Below are positions 41,739 through 52,658 of a stretch of 64,000 nucleotides of DNA, in pieces; position 1 is the stretch's first letter, and every line of letters begins with the position of its first letter. The DNA comes from Betaproteobacteria bacterium (lineage in GTDB: Bacteria > Pseudomonadota > Gammaproteobacteria > Burkholderiales > Casimicrobiaceae). The notes under the pieces are model-generated. The model saw only the letters and a list, made by a program, of their open reading frames with translations, ran no database searches and was not told the DNA's origin. The stretch lies in NCBI GenBank assembly GCA_013298695.1, contig JAAFIS010000004.1:62001-126000 (forward strand). The letters run 5' to 3'. The translations under genes and the position numbers were made by a program.

Positions 41739-42679
41739 GGCGTGGCGTTTTCCGTAAGAAGTGGTAGCGGCGAACCGCTGATATTCAAGCGTTGCTGCGC
41801 GAGCGCTCTCGCCTGCTGTGCGTCTTGCTCGGTGAAGTAAGGCCCTATTTGCACGCGAAACAGCGCGCCGACTTGTTTGACGAGTGGCGAGATGCCAAGT
41901 TCAGTGGATACCCGACCTTGGAACGCTTGGGCGTTCGCAAAGTTTCCGAAAGCACCGAGTTGAATAAAAAATTGCGGTGACGCCCGATTAAATTGGGCGG
42001 TAGTGGGCGCGGCCGTATTCGCGGACACCACGACGTCTGGTTTCAAGCTTGGCGCTGCCGAGGGCGATGATGCGGAGCTTGATGTAGGTAGTGACGATAC
42101 CGTGCTTGAGCGCGCGCTCGCAAACTGAGACGGTGTCAGCAGCTCAAACACGACTTCGCCGCTACCGATCTGCGCGATGCCAATGCGATGCGCGGCAGCA
42201 TACGAGAGATCGACGATGCGCTCGGCGTGGAAAGGCCCGCGATCATTGACGCGAACAATGACGCTGCGCCCCGATTTCACACCCGTGACTCGGGCGAAGC
42301 TCGGCAGCGGAGCGGTAGGATGCGCCGCGCTCATCGCGAACATGTCGTAGGTTTCGCCGATGGCGGTTTTCTGCCCGTGAAATTTTTTGCCGTACCACGA
42401 TGCCGTCCCGCGTTGACTAAACGGCTGCAACAGCATCATTGGCGTGTAATTCACTCCAAACACGTTGTACGGGCGATTGGCGAAGCGATGTAGCGGCTCG
42501 TCGCGCGGCACCGCATCTGCGACTCGATCAAGATCGGCGTTCACTGAATCTGGCGGACCGTCGTCTTTGTAATACGCACCCTGGCGTGCGCTTGCGCTCG
42601 GTTTCACGCTGGGCTTTGATGCACATCCGAGCAGAAAAGCGCTCATCATCAGCGCGCAGCTGACGCCGCGCCACATCAT
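41735..42679 (-). CDS. rlpA: RlpA septal-ring lytic transglycosylase-like lipoprotein
   Basis: 314 residues. Lipobox LLGC (FLLGCASKPSV, Cys near 18), a double-psi beta-barrel (TASWYGKKFHGQKTAIGETY; VRVNDRGPF) and a C-terminal SPOR domain (FFIQLGAFGNFANAQAFQGR) that binds denuded glycan at the septum. RlpA enzymes cut such glycans. ATG at 42679 overlaps the rodA stop. The Ser/Ala linker between the domains contains a single-copy sub-palindrome (41982-41998) like those of the paired element. Confidence 0.92.
   Translation of the reverse strand: MMWRGVSCALMMSAFLLGCASKPSVKPSASARQGAYYKDDGPPDSVNADLDRVADAVPRDEPLHRFANRPYNVFGVNYTPMMLLQPFSQRGTASWYGKKFHGQKTAIGETYDMFAMSAAHPTAPLPSFARVTGVKSGRSVIVRVNDRGPFHAERIVDLSYAAAHRIGIAQIGSGEVVFELLTPSQFASARSSTVSSLPTSSSASSPSAAPSLKPDVVVSANTAAPTTAQFNRASPQFFIQLGAFGNFANAQAFQGRVSTELGISPLVKQVGALFRVQIGPYFTEQDAQQARALAQQRLNISGSPLPLLTENATP
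41982..41998. repeat. Solitary sub-palindrome in rlpA
   Basis: GCCCGATTAAATTGGGC differs at one base from the best paired-element unit, but no second unit lies 67 bp away on either side. In rlpA it encodes AQFNRA just before the SPOR domain. It could be chance, or the residue of an old element. Confidence 0.35.
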
Positions 42680-43779
42680 GAGCCCACCAGTTTTCGATGG
42701 GTGGCGACACTCATCAAAATGCCAACCGCTACAAACAGCGTCATCATCGCGGTGCCGCCGAAGCTTACAAACGGCAGGGGTACGCCCACCACCGGCAGCA
42801 GCCCTGCAACCATGCCGACGTTTACAAACGTGTAGGTAAAAAACATGAGCCCCAACGTGCCAGCGATCAATCGCCCGAATAGCGATTGCGCGCGCATCGC
42901 GATCAGCATGCAACGTCCGATCAGAAGAATGTAGAGTGCAAACAGAAGTAGTGCGCCAATCAATCCGAACTCTTCGCCATACACCGCAACGATGAAGTCA
43001 GTGTGTTTTTCTGGAAGAAATTCAAGGTGGGTTTGCGTGCCTGCGAGCCAGCCTTTGCCTACCAGCCCCCCCGAGCCAATCGCGATGGCTGCTTGAATCG
43101 TGTGCCAACCTGCATCCTGTGAATCGCGGCCGGGGTCAAACGCGGTGAGCACGCGCTCTTTTTGATAGTCGTGCAGCAGATTGAATTCCCACGCTCCTGC
43201 AAATGCAAGCGCGGCGACGACCGCTCCGCCGATCATGATTCGCCAGTCGAGGCCGGCCAGATACAAAATGAAAAATCCGCAGGCGCCCACCAAAAGCGCG
43301 GTGCCCAAGTCGGGCTGACGCACAATTAGCGCGAACGGAATGGCAACGAGCAAGCCAGCCACTAGGAAATTTTTCCAGCTGATCGCGCCTTCGTGTTTGT
43401 CGAAGTACCACGCCAGGATGAGCGGCACCGCAAGTTTCATAATTTCCGACGGCTGAATATTGCCAATGAGGGGCAACTTCAACCACCGACGCGCGCCTTT
43501 AATCACCTCGCCACCGAGCGCCACACCCAGCAGCAAAATGATGCCCGCGATATACATAGGGATCGCAAAACGTGCAATGAACGAGGGCGATAAATTTGCG
43601 ATGACAAACATGATGATGACAGCGATGACGACCTTCTGCGACTGCGAGACCACACGACTCATCGTTTCATTCGCGGCGCTGTAGAGCACTAACAGACCGA
43701 GCACGGTAATGATGGTCACCAGCGCGAACAAAATCGGATCAATGTGATCGGTGAGTTTGTTCCAGATGACTTGAATCAT
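42676..43779 (-). CDS. rodA: Rod-shape peptidoglycan polymerase RodA
   Basis: 367 residues, ten predicted membrane segments, SEDS family. The catalytic-site region WHTIQAAIAIGSGGLVGKGW and the C-terminal GVPLPFVSFGGTAM are conserved. RodA polymerises lipid II into glycan strands with PBP2 in the elongasome. The ATG at 43779 overlaps the mrdA stop (ATGA), matching their obligate partnership. Confidence 0.95.
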   Translation of the reverse strand: MIQVIWNKLTDHIDPILFALVTIITVLGLLVLYSAANETMSRVVSQSQKVVIAVIIMFVIANLSPSFIARFAIPMYIAGIILLLGVALGGEVIKGARRWLKLPLIGNIQPSEIMKLAVPLILAWYFDKHEGAISWKNFLVAGLLVAIPFALIVRQPDLGTALLVGACGFFILYLAGLDWRIMIGGAVVAALAFAGAWEFNLLHDYQKERVLTAFDPGRDSQDAGWHTIQAAIAIGSGGLVGKGWLAGTQTHLEFLPEKHTDFIVAVYGEEFGLIGALLLFALYILLIGRCMLIAMRAQSLFGRLIAGTLGLMFFTYTFVNVGMVAGLLPVVGVPLPFVSFGGTAMMTLFVAVGILMSVATHRKLVGS

Positions 43780-45659
43780 TGCGATACCTTTGCATCTGCA
43801 CGCGTTTTCATTGCAGCATCGAGAAGCGATTTGTCGAAGAACGCGTCCATTACTTTGCGTGCAATCGGAGCGGCTGCCTTGGCGCCAAAGCCGCCGTTTT
43901 CAACGAACACCGCCAACGCAATTTGTGGCGTTTCGAGCGGCGCATACGCCATGTACCACGCATGATCGCGCAGCCGCTCTGATACTTGACTCTCCACATA
44001 CTCACCGCCGCGCAGCCCAAACACTTGCGCGGTTCCGGTTTTGCCGCCGCTGGTGTATTTCGCGCCTTTGAAAACGGTGGCAGCGGTTCCTTCCAGAACG
44101 ACGCCTTGCAAGCCTTCTTTGACGGCGTCTAAGTGGTTTGCTTTGAGTGGAATCGTGTACATCGGCTGCGGCTGTGTCAACCGCCCTTCCCCAGTTTTCA
44201 CGTCTTGAATTCGTTTCACAAGATGCGGCTTGAATGCGACGCCTCGATTCGCCAGTGTCGCCGTGGCAAAGGCGAGCTGTAGCGGGGTGAACGTATTAAA
44301 TCCTTGACCAATCGCGAGCGAGACTTGATCACCAACGTGGAGCTTCGGATCTTTTGGAAACCGTTTTGCTTTCCATTCACGAGTCGGCAAAATGCCAGCG
44401 AGCTCGCCTTCGATATCAATGCCTGTTTTTCGGCCAAACCCAAATTGCGACATGAACTTAGACCATTCGTCGACATCGAGCTCAGCGCCGAGTAGGTAGT
44501 AGTAGGTGTCGCACGAGACCGCGATCGAGCGAGGCAGATTCACAAGGCCGTGACCACCGGCCTTGTCATCGCGCCAGTAACCACCACCGAGTCGAAAAAA
44601 CCCTGGATCAGAAATAGTTTGGCTCGCAGTGCGAATGCCCAACTCTTGCGCCATCAACGCCATGAAGGGTTTGTAGGTCGAGCCCGGAGGATAGGTGCCC
44701 TGAATCGGGCGATTGAGCATGGGTTTGTCGGGTGAGTCTCGAAGCGCTTCCCAGCTCTGCGGATCAATGCCGTCCACAAACAAGTTCGGGTCGTAACCTG
44801 GCTTGCTCACGAAAGCGAGAATGTCGCCGGTTGCAGGCTCGATCGCGATCAGTGCGCCGCGTTTGTCGCCAAACGCTTCTTCCGCAATTTTTTGCAAACG
44901 GATATCAAGCGAGAGCTGCAGGTTGTTGCCCGGAATCGAAGGTTTTCGCGAGAGCTGGCGCATCACGCGTCGCGACGCGTCCACCTCAACTTCAACCGCG
45001 CCCGAGTTGCCGCGCAGCTCTTTCTCGTAGGACAGCTCGATTCCGGATTTGCCAATGTAGTCAGATCCTTTGTATTCAACGGCAAGACCTTGCTCCTCGA
45101 TGCGCTCTTTTTCTTTTTGATTGATGCGTCCGATGTAGCCGATCACGTGCGAAGCCACTTCGCCCATCGGGTACTGGCGAAACAATCGCGCCTTAATTTC
45201 AACGCCGGGTAACTGAAAGCGATTGGCAGCAACGCGCGCCACTTCGTCATCACTGAGTCGTGATTTAAGCGGCAAACTTTCTGCTGAGCGAAACTCTTCC
45301 AGCAAGCGCTTGAAGCGCCGACGATCACGCGCAGTGACGTCAACGAGCGTTGCGAGCCGATCAATTGTCGCGTCAATGTTTTCTATTTTTTGAGGGTTGA
45401 GTTCGAGCGTGTAAGCCGAATAATTCGACACCAACACAATGCCGTTACGATCGGTAATGATGCCGCGGTTGGGTACTTCAGGTTGTACGTCGATGCGGTT
45501 GGCTTCGGCGAGTGCCGCGAAATGCTCGCGTTTTATGACCTGCAGATAAGCGAAGCGCCCGGCGAGTAATACGAAACACGCAAGCATCACCGCTGCTGCG
45601 ATAAACACGCGCCGCTGGAACCAAAAAACTTCTTGTTCGCGATTGCGAAGTTCTGCCAT
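43776..45659 (-). CDS. mrdA: Penicillin-binding protein 2
   Basis: 627 residues. An N-terminal membrane anchor (VFIAAAVMLACFVLLAGRFAY), a pedestal domain and a transpeptidase domain with SxxK motif GSTYKPF, then SCDTYYY (SxN-type position) and KSGT-like SGGKTGTAQ. It cross-links new peptidoglycan during cylindrical growth. ATG at 45659. Situated between mreD and rodA in the standard mre-mrd order. Confidence 0.95.
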   Translation of the reverse strand: MAELRNREQEVFWFQRRVFIAAAVMLACFVLLAGRFAYLQVIKREHFAALAEANRIDVQPEVPNRGIITDRNGIVLVSNYSAYTLELNPQKIENIDATIDRLATLVDVTARDRRRFKRLLEEFRSAESLPLKSRLSDDEVARVAANRFQLPGVEIKARLFRQYPMGEVASHVIGYIGRINQKEKERIEEQGLAVEYKGSDYIGKSGIELSYEKELRGNSGAVEVEVDASRRVMRQLSRKPSIPGNNLQLSLDIRLQKIAEEAFGDKRGALIAIEPATGDILAFVSKPGYDPNLFVDGIDPQSWEALRDSPDKPMLNRPIQGTYPPGSTYKPFMALMAQELGIRTASQTISDPGFFRLGGGYWRDDKAGGHGLVNLPRSIAVSCDTYYYLLGAELDVDEWSKFMSQFGFGRKTGIDIEGELAGILPTREWKAKRFPKDPKLHVGDQVSLAIGQGFNTFTPLQLAFATATLANRGVAFKPHLVKRIQDVKTGEGRLTQPQPMYTIPLKANHLDAVKEGLQGVVLEGTAATVFKGAKYTSGGKTGTAQVFGLRGGEYVESQVSERLRDHAWYMAYAPLETPQIALAVFVENGGFGAKAAAPIARKVMDAFFDKSLLDAAMKTRADAKVSQ

Positions 45660-45666
45660 GGCTACC

Positions 45667-46206
45667 TCAATCCGTGAGCGAGCGCACGCGCTGCGGCCAT
45701 TGCAGGAATACCGACAGCGGTGGCCACAACAAAACGCTGGTCACCGTTGAAAGCAAGAACACGGGACTCGGTGGTGCGGCACCGCTCATGAGCCGCAGCA
45801 CGAGCACGATGATTTGCGTAAACACTAAAAGCGCAAACACGTGAAGCGATTGCTGCCAAAGCGGGAAGCGCAAAACGCGGCGATGAAAATACTCCGCTGA
45901 AAACGCGAGAATGGCGTAGGCAAGCGCATGTTGGCCAAACAAATTGGCCTCGACCACATCGGTGACTAAGCCGCATATCCAGCCCGCGCCGACGCCGATC
46001 CAGCGCGGCTGATGAATCGCCCAATAGAGCAGCACTAAAGCGAAAAAATCGGGACGCAGCGCGAGCAATACGCCGGAAAGGGGCAGCAGGTTTGCCACAA
46101 ACGCAACGAACAAGGTCACCACTACGAACCAGACTTTTGGCGGCAGCAAAATGTCTTCGGGGCGCGCCACTCTCATCAGCGGCGAATCGGGCAGTCCCAA
46201 TCGCAT
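45667..46206 (-). CDS. mreD: Rod-shape determining protein MreD
   Basis: 179 residues, five hydrophobic segments (VWFVVVTLFVAFVANLLPL; FFALVLLYWAIHQPRWIG). MreD is an inner-membrane component of the elongasome bridging MreC to PBP2/RodA. The IHQPRWIGVGAGWICGLVTD block is family-typical. ATG at 46206, two bases after the mreC stop. Confidence 0.92.
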   Translation of the reverse strand: MRLGLPDSPLMRVARPEDILLPPKVWFVVVTLFVAFVANLLPLSGVLLALRPDFFALVLLYWAIHQPRWIGVGAGWICGLVTDVVEANLFGQHALAYAILAFSAEYFHRRVLRFPLWQQSLHVFALLVFTQIIVLVLRLMSGAAPPSPVFLLSTVTSVLLWPPLSVFLQWPQRVRSLTD

Positions 46207-46208
46207 CG

Positions 46209-47126
46209 TCAGCTGCCCTTTCGCTTCACTGAAGTTTTCCCAGCCACTTCCTCGGTCGGACGAGGCGGAAGTGGCGTTGGTCGATCTAGAACAAGCACAT
46301 CATCCGCGCTGGTCACACCCGCAAACGGCAGACACTCGATCTTTGCGAAATCGTTCTCACGTTCGCGCACGATCTTTGACACTCGACACACACGAACGTT
46401 CGCTGGAAATAAGCCGTCAATACTTGATGTCAGCGCGATATCGCCTTCAACGATGTCGGCATTGCCCGCGACAAAACTGAGCTCAGGTACCTGTCGCGCG
46501 CCGCGCCCACGCATGATTGCTCGAATTCCGTTGCGCTCAATTCGAATAGGCACCACGGCTTCTTTGTCAGTGATCAATGTCACTTCCGCAAGCAGCGGAT
46601 GCACCCGCGTGAGCTGGCCGAGCAGTCCGAGTCCGTCAATCACGGCAGCGCCAGCTTCGAATGATTGCGAGCCGCCGCGCTCAATAAAGAATTTTTGTGA
46701 GTAAGGATCGCGCCCCAGATACAGCACGCGAGACGGTTGTGATTTCACAGTAAGCGTTTGCGACGCGCCTGCGATTGCGCGCCAGCGCTGCGCATCCAGC
46801 TGAGCGGCGCGGCTTGCTTGCTCTACTTGCGCGTTGTCTAAGAGCTGTTTTTTGAGTACTGCGTTTTCTTCGCGAAGTGCCGCGCGCGATTCGAAAAATT
46901 CGCCAGCGCTTGCGATCGCAGCGCCCGGCAACAGCGCGAGCTGCTGAATCGGGTACACGACCGTTGCAATTCCCTTTCGAACCGCCTCAAGCGTCTGGAA
47001 TTTGGCATCAACAAACATCAGCGCAAATGAGGCGACGCCGAAGAAAGTGAGCCGCGCAAGCGCAGAAGGGCCGCGATTGAAAAAACGCGGCGGCTCTTTG
47101 GGCAGTGAAGTGACGTTACCGATCAT
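46209..47126 (-). CDS. mreC: Rod-shape determining protein MreC
   Basis: 305 residues. One N-terminal membrane segment (LTFFGVASFALMFVDAKF), a coiled coil (FFESRAALREENAVLKKQLL) and the beta-rich periplasmic MreC domain (GAAVIDGLGLLGQLTRVHP; GNADIVEGDIALTSSIDGLF). It scaffolds PBP2. ATG at 47126 is preferred to a TTG two codons upstream. Follows mreB by 74 bp. Confidence 0.94.
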   Translation of the reverse strand: MIGNVTSLPKEPPRFFNRGPSALARLTFFGVASFALMFVDAKFQTLEAVRKGIATVVYPIQQLALLPGAAIASAGEFFESRAALREENAVLKKQLLDNAQVEQASRAAQLDAQRWRAIAGASQTLTVKSQPSRVLYLGRDPYSQKFFIERGGSQSFEAGAAVIDGLGLLGQLTRVHPLLAEVTLITDKEAVVPIRIERNGIRAIMRGRGARQVPELSFVAGNADIVEGDIALTSSIDGLFPANVRVCRVSKIVRERENDFAKIECLPFAGVTSADDVLVLDRPTPLPPRPTEEVAGKTSVKRKGS

Positions 47127-47200
47127 TCGCAAACACCGATGGCGATGGCGCGCTGACGCTCGAAGATGGCGAGGCGTGGCGCGAGGTCAGTCACAAATAA

Positions 47201-48406
<1,206 letters not shown>

Positions 48407-48488
48407 TTACCCTACGCCCCTTGATTCTCTTGGCTCCGGACGCCTCTGTTCCTGCCAAGTCGCACAACAAAAACCCCCTCCTCGTGTC

Positions 48489-48776
48489 ATGAGCTTATCC
48501 GCACAAGATATCGAGCGGATCGCGCACCTCGCCCGCATCCGCGTGAGCCCTGATGAAGTGGCTCAAGTCCAAGCCAAACTCGAAGGCATTTTCAAACTCA
48601 TCGATGACATGCAGTCGGTCAACACTCAAGGTGTCGAGCCGATGTCGCACGGGCTCGACATGGTGCTTCGTCTTCGTGACGACGCGGTGACTGAAGTCAA
48701 TCAACGCGAAAAATTCCAGAGCAATGCGCCAGCCGCCGCTGACGGTTATTTCCTCGTGCCGAAGGTGATCGAATGA
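48489..48776 (+). CDS. gatC: Aspartyl/glutamyl-tRNA amidotransferase subunit C
   Basis: 95 residues, full length: [20 protein letters not shown] and the conserved C-terminal RDDAVTE...FLVPKVIE. GatC wraps around GatA and stabilises GatCAB, which amidates Glu-tRNA(Gln) and/or Asp-tRNA(Asn). ATG at 48489; the divergent region with mreB is 244 bp. gatA starts about 110 bp later, the gap being filled by an inverted REP pair. Confidence 0.94.
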   Translation: MSLSAQDIERIAHLARIRVSPDEVAQVQAKLEGIFKLIDDMQSVNTQGVEPMSHGLDMVLRLRDDAVTEVNQREKFQSNAPAAADGYFLVPKVIE

Positions 48777-48790
48777 GCGCCCGCCACGCT

Positions 48791-48873
48791 GCAGGAGCGG
48801 CTCTGCCGCGACCAACGCCCGCACGATCGCCGCTTGTCATGGTTGCATCCAATCGCGGCAAAGCCGCTCCTAC
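48791..48873. repeat. Inverted pair of REP sequences between gatC and gatA
   Basis: GCAGGAGCGGCTCTGCCGCGA (48791-48811) and its inverted partner TCGCGGCAAAGCCGCTCCTAC (48853-48873), 41 bp apart. Each is itself a stem-loop, and the pair can form a larger cruciform or RNA hairpin inside the gatCAB transcript. This is the BIME layout of REP elements. Confidence 0.75.
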
Positions 48874-48885
48874 AGGGAGTCGCGC

Positions 48886-50349
48886 ATGAGCTGGAACACC
48901 TTCGCTACCGTCGCAGAAACGAAAAAAGCGCTCGATGCCAAGCAGGTGAGTGCGGTTGAGCTTGCGAAGCATTACCTTTCTCGCGTATCGTCCATAAATC
49001 CAGCGCTCAACGCTTTTATTACGATTGATCCGGAAAAAACGCTTTCAGAAGCGCTCGCCCAAGATAATCGGCGCGCAAAGGGCGAAGCTGCTCCGTTACT
49101 CGGCGTACCGATTGCGCACAAAGATATCTACCTGATCGACGGTTGGCGCACCACTTGCGGCTCGAAGATGCTCGAAAACTTCGTCGCGCCGTACAGCTCC
49201 ACCGTGGTGAAGAACATGGCCGACGCCGGCATGGTGACGCTCGGCAAATTGAATATGGACGAGTTCGCGATGGGCTCGTCGAACGAAACCTCGTATTTCG
49301 GCACGGTGAAAAACCCGTGGGATTTATCGCGCGTGCCCGGCGGCTCGTCCGGCGGTTCAGCAGCCAGCGTCGCCGCGGGGCTTACGCCCGCTAGCACTGG
49401 CACCGACACCGGCGGCTCAATCCGCCAGCCCGCGATGTTTTGCAACTTAACGGGCTTGAAGCCAACCTACGGCGTGTGTTCGCGCTACGGCATCATTGCG
49501 TTCGCCTCGTCGCTTGATCAAGCCGGTCCGTTCGCGCAAACCGCAGAAGACTGTGCGCTGTTGCTCTCCGCGATGGCAGGCTTCGATCCACATGACGCGA
49601 CCTCGCTTGATCGTCCGAAAGAAGATTACTCGCGCGATCTTTCAAAGCCGCTCAAGGGGTTGCGCATCGGGTTGCCGAAAGAATTTTTTGGTGACGGTGT
49701 TGCGCCTGGCATCGCCAAAGCGGTTGACGAAGCGCTCGATGTGTATCGCAAACTGGGTGCAACGACTGTCGAAGTGTCGTTGCCGAACGTGAAGTATTCG
49801 GTGCCCGCGTATTACGTGGTCGCGCCCGCCGAGGCATCGAGCAATTTGTCGCGCTTCGATGGCGCGCGCTTCGGTCATCGTGCGAAGGACTACACCGATA
49901 TCGTTGATATGTACAAACGCTCGCGCGCCGAAGGCTTTGGTGCGGAGGTGAAGCGCCGCATTCTGATCGGCACGTATGTTTTGTCGCACGGGTATTACGA
50001 TGCGTATTACCTGCAAGCGGGCAAGCTGCGCCGCCTGATCGCGGAGGATTTCAAGAAAGCCTACGAAGTCTGCGACGTCGTAATGGGCCCGACCGCCCCC
50101 GAAGGTGCTTTCCAATTCGGCGCAAAAAGCGACGATCCGGTGAAGATGTATTTGAACGACATTTTCACGATTTGCGCGAACTTAACCGGGCAGCCCGCGA
50201 TGAGTCATCCGTGTGGCGTCGACAAAGACACCGGGCAGTTTGTGGGCATGCACATTATCGGCAACTATCTCGACGAAGCGCGCATGTTGAATGTGGCGCA
50301 TCAGTATCAACTTGCCACTGAGTGGCACAAGAAGCATCCAGCGCTGTAG
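48886..50349 (+). CDS. gatA: Aspartyl/glutamyl-tRNA amidotransferase subunit A
   Basis: 487 residues, amidase-signature family. Catalytic Lys in [13 protein letters not shown], the cis-Ser in GGSSGGSAA and the nucleophilic Ser in [13 protein letters not shown] are all present. GatA releases ammonia from glutamine for the amidation on GatB. ATG at 48886 with GGGAG 6 nt upstream. Full length. Confidence 0.96.
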   Translation: MSWNTFATVAETKKALDAKQVSAVELAKHYLSRVSSINPALNAFITIDPEKTLSEALAQDNRRAKGEAAPLLGVPIAHKDIYLIDGWRTTCGSKMLENFVAPYSSTVVKNMADAGMVTLGKLNMDEFAMGSSNETSYFGTVKNPWDLSRVPGGSSGGSAASVAAGLTPASTGTDTGGSIRQPAMFCNLTGLKPTYGVCSRYGIIAFASSLDQAGPFAQTAEDCALLLSAMAGFDPHDATSLDRPKEDYSRDLSKPLKGLRIGLPKEFFGDGVAPGIAKAVDEALDVYRKLGATTVEVSLPNVKYSVPAYYVVAPAEASSNLSRFDGARFGHRAKDYTDIVDMYKRSRAEGFGAEVKRRILIGTYVLSHGYYDAYYLQAGKLRRLIAEDFKKAYEVCDVVMGPTAPEGAFQFGAKSDDPVKMYLNDIFTICANLTGQPAMSHPCGVDKDTGQFVGMHIIGNYLDEARMLNVAHQYQLATEWHKKHPAL

Positions 50350-50360
50350 CGCTGGATGCA

Positions 50361-50593
50361 GGACGACGCGCTTCGCGCTAGGACGACACTCACTGCGTTC
50401 GTTATGACGACGCACCTTCGGCGCTACGACGCAAAGCTTTGCAAGTAGCGGCGGAAATCTAAACACAACACTTACGATAGAAAATTGAATGGAGATAACG
50501 AACGCACTTTGCATAGCTTGCGTCATAGCGAGCGGCGCGAGCGACGTCTTAGCTTGCAAAGCAAGCGTCGTCCTAGCGCGAAGTGCGTCGTCC
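50361..50593. repeat. Hairpin cluster between gatA and gatB
   Basis: GGACGACGCGCTTCGCGCTAGGACGAC-type sequence at 50361-50387 recurs inverted at 50566-50593 with one or two mismatches. Shorter related hairpins (CGACGCAAAGCTTTGCAAG; AGCTTGCAAAGCAAGCGTCG) lie between them. The arrangement is a composite palindrome about 230 bp long within the gatCAB operon. No ORF is seen in it. Confidence 0.7.
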
Positions 50594-50616
50594 TTCATTT
50601 CGCGGAGTGAAATGAA

Positions 50617-52131
50617 ATGAACTGGGAAGTGGTTATCGGTCTTGAAACACACGTGCAGCTGACCACTGCATCAAAGATTTTTTCGGGCTCATCGACCGCG
50701 TTCGGCGCAGCGCCGAACACGCAGGCCTCGGTCGTTGATCTGGCGATGCCCGGCGCATTGCCGGTGATGAACAAAGGCGCGGCGGAGCGTGCGGTGAAGT
50801 TCGGCCTTGCAATTGGCGCGAACATCAATCGTCGCTCAATCTTTGCGCGCAAAAATTATTTCTACCCGGATTTGCCAAAGGGTTACCAGATTTCGCAGTT
50901 CGAGACGCCGATTGTGCAAGGCGGCGGGCTCACCATCACGCTTGACGACGGCTCGACGAAGTTCATCGAACTCACCCGCGCGCATCTCGAAGAAGACGCC
51001 GGAAAAAGCGTGCATGAACAGTTCGATCACGAGTCCGGTGTTGATTTAAATCGCGCAGGCACACCGCTCCTGGAAATCGTGACCGAACCGGTGATGCGCT
51101 CTGGCAAAGAAGCGATTGCGTATGCGAAAGCGCTGCACAATCTCGTGCGCTATTTGGACATTTGCGACGGCAACATGCAAGAAGGCTCGTTCCGCTGCGA
51201 CGTGAACGTGTCGGTGCGCCCGATGGGGCAAAAAGAGTTCGGCACGCGCCGTGAAATCAAAAACTTGAACAGTTTCAAGTTCATGCAACAAGCGATTGAT
51301 TACGAAGTACGCTGGCAGATTGAGCAGATTGAAGACGGCAAAAAAATCGTGCAAGCGACGGTGCTGTTTAACCCCGACACGGGAGAGACCCGCGCGATGC
51401 GCACCAAGGAAGATGCGATGGACTATCGCTACTTCCCGGATCCTGATTTGCCGCCGTTGGTGATTGATGATGCCATGTTTGATCGCATTAAAGCGTCGAT
51501 GCCGGAATTGCCGGAATCGAAGTGCGCGCGTTACATGAACGAGTTCAAACTCTCTGAATACGACGCGCGGTTGTTGTCGCAAGATCGCGCAACGTCGGAG
51601 TTCTTCGAGACGGCAGTGAATGCAAAGGCTGATCCGAAGCTCGTCGCGAACTGGATGCTCGGTGAACTCTCGGCGTCACTCAATCGCGAAGAGAAAACAA
51701 TCGAACAGAGCCCAATACGACCGTCACAGTTGGCGAAATTGGTCATCCGAGTGGCTGACGGCACGCTTAACAATAAAAAAGCAAAAGAGCTTTTGGATCA
51801 TCTTTGGACCGCACCTCCCATAGCTGCCACGTTTAACATGACGCTCCCCGCGCCAACTTTCGGTCTGGCTGCGACGGTTGCTCCGCGCCAAACAGAAGAG
51901 ACAGATATTGACGACGTAATCGAAGCCAAAGGCTTGAAACAAATCAGCGACGTCGGCGCAATCGAAAAAATCGTCGATGAAGTCCTCGCGAAAAGCTCCG
52001 CGCAAATCGCTGATTACAAGTCCGGTAAAGAAAAAGCGCTGATGAGCATCGTCGGCATGGTGATGAAGGCATCGGCCGGCAAAGCAAATCCTGCGCAGGT
52101 CAACGAATTGGTGAAAAAGAAGCTATCGTAA
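50617..52131 (+). CDS. gatB: Aspartyl/glutamyl-tRNA amidotransferase subunit B
   Basis: 504 residues. N-terminal kinase-like domain ([40 protein letters not shown]) that activates the mischarged tRNA, and a C-terminal YqeY-like helical tail ([20 protein letters not shown]). Works with GatC and GatA. ATG at 50617. A ~27-residue stretch near 405-430 ([20 protein letters not shown]) appears to be a lineage-specific insertion in the tail domain. Confidence 0.95.
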   Translation: MNWEVVIGLETHVQLTTASKIFSGSSTAFGAAPNTQASVVDLAMPGALPVMNKGAAERAVKFGLAIGANINRRSIFARKNYFYPDLPKGYQISQFETPIVQGGGLTITLDDGSTKFIELTRAHLEEDAGKSVHEQFDHESGVDLNRAGTPLLEIVTEPVMRSGKEAIAYAKALHNLVRYLDICDGNMQEGSFRCDVNVSVRPMGQKEFGTRREIKNLNSFKFMQQAIDYEVRWQIEQIEDGKKIVQATVLFNPDTGETRAMRTKEDAMDYRYFPDPDLPPLVIDDAMFDRIKASMPELPESKCARYMNEFKLSEYDARLLSQDRATSEFFETAVNAKADPKLVANWMLGELSASLNREEKTIEQSPIRPSQLAKLVIRVADGTLNNKKAKELLDHLWTAPPIAATFNMTLPAPTFGLAATVAPRQTEETDIDDVIEAKGLKQISDVGAIEKIVDEVLAKSSAQIADYKSGKEKALMSIVGMVMKASAGKANPAQVNELVKKKLS

Positions 52132-52155
52132 TTCGTTCAAACTATGCTTCATTTT

Positions 52156-52239
52156 GCCCAATTTAATTGGGCTAAGAGGCGAATTTTAATGTCTATCGAA
52201 AGTATCATTAATTCTGGTCAATGCCCAATTTAATTGGGC
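52156..52239. repeat. Paired-palindrome element, copy 8 (best preserved)
   Basis: Both units read GCCCAATTTAATTGGGC exactly (52156-52172 and 52223-52239), starts 67 bp apart. Each has perfect 8-bp arms around a single T. Interior centre TCTATCGAAAG. It lies in the 137 bp between gatB and the truncated haemoglobin gene. Confidence 0.92.
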
Positions 52240-52268
52240 GATGTGACAGTAAGCTGGCTTAGATCCTG

Positions 52269-52658
52269 ATGAACCCAATTCAGCGTCCTTTCGATCTCTT
52301 CGGTGGAGAAGCCGGCGTTAGAAAACTCGTTGATGCGTTCTATGACCGCATGGAGTTCGAGCCGGAATTCGAGGGCATCCGTAAGTTGCATCCGACCACG
52401 CTCGACGGCTCGCGCGACAAACTCTTTTGGTTTTTCTGCGGCTGGCTCGGTGGCCCAAATCATTATGTTGAGCGCTTCGGTCATCCGCGACTTCGCGCGC
52501 GGCACCTGCCGTTTTCGATTGGCGAGCCCGAGCGCGACGCTTGGATGGCCTGCATGAAGCAAGCGCTCACTGATTGCGACACGCCCAGCGAAGTGTCGGA
52601 TTGGCTGCTCAAGCAGCTCTCCGGCACCGCCGACTGGATGCGCAATCGCGAAAGTTAG
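52269..52658 (+). CDS. Group II truncated haemoglobin
   Basis: 129 residues. FDLFGGEAGVRKLVDAFYDR opens the 2-on-2 globin fold. FFCGWLGGPNHYVERFGHPRLRARH is cut here as FFCGWLGGPNHYVERFGHP and RLRARHLPF, the latter holding the likely proximal His. The G8 Trp of DAWMACMKQAL marks group II. Such globins bind oxygen or NO and may detoxify reactive nitrogen. ATG at 52269. The stop codon TAG abuts the terminal inverted repeat of a MITE-like element. Contains the expected aromatic distal residues. Confidence 0.93.
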   Translation: MNPIQRPFDLFGGEAGVRKLVDAFYDRMEFEPEFEGIRKLHPTTLDGSRDKLFWFFCGWLGGPNHYVERFGHPRLRARHLPFSIGEPERDAWMACMKQALTDCDTPSEVSDWLLKQLSGTADWMRNRES

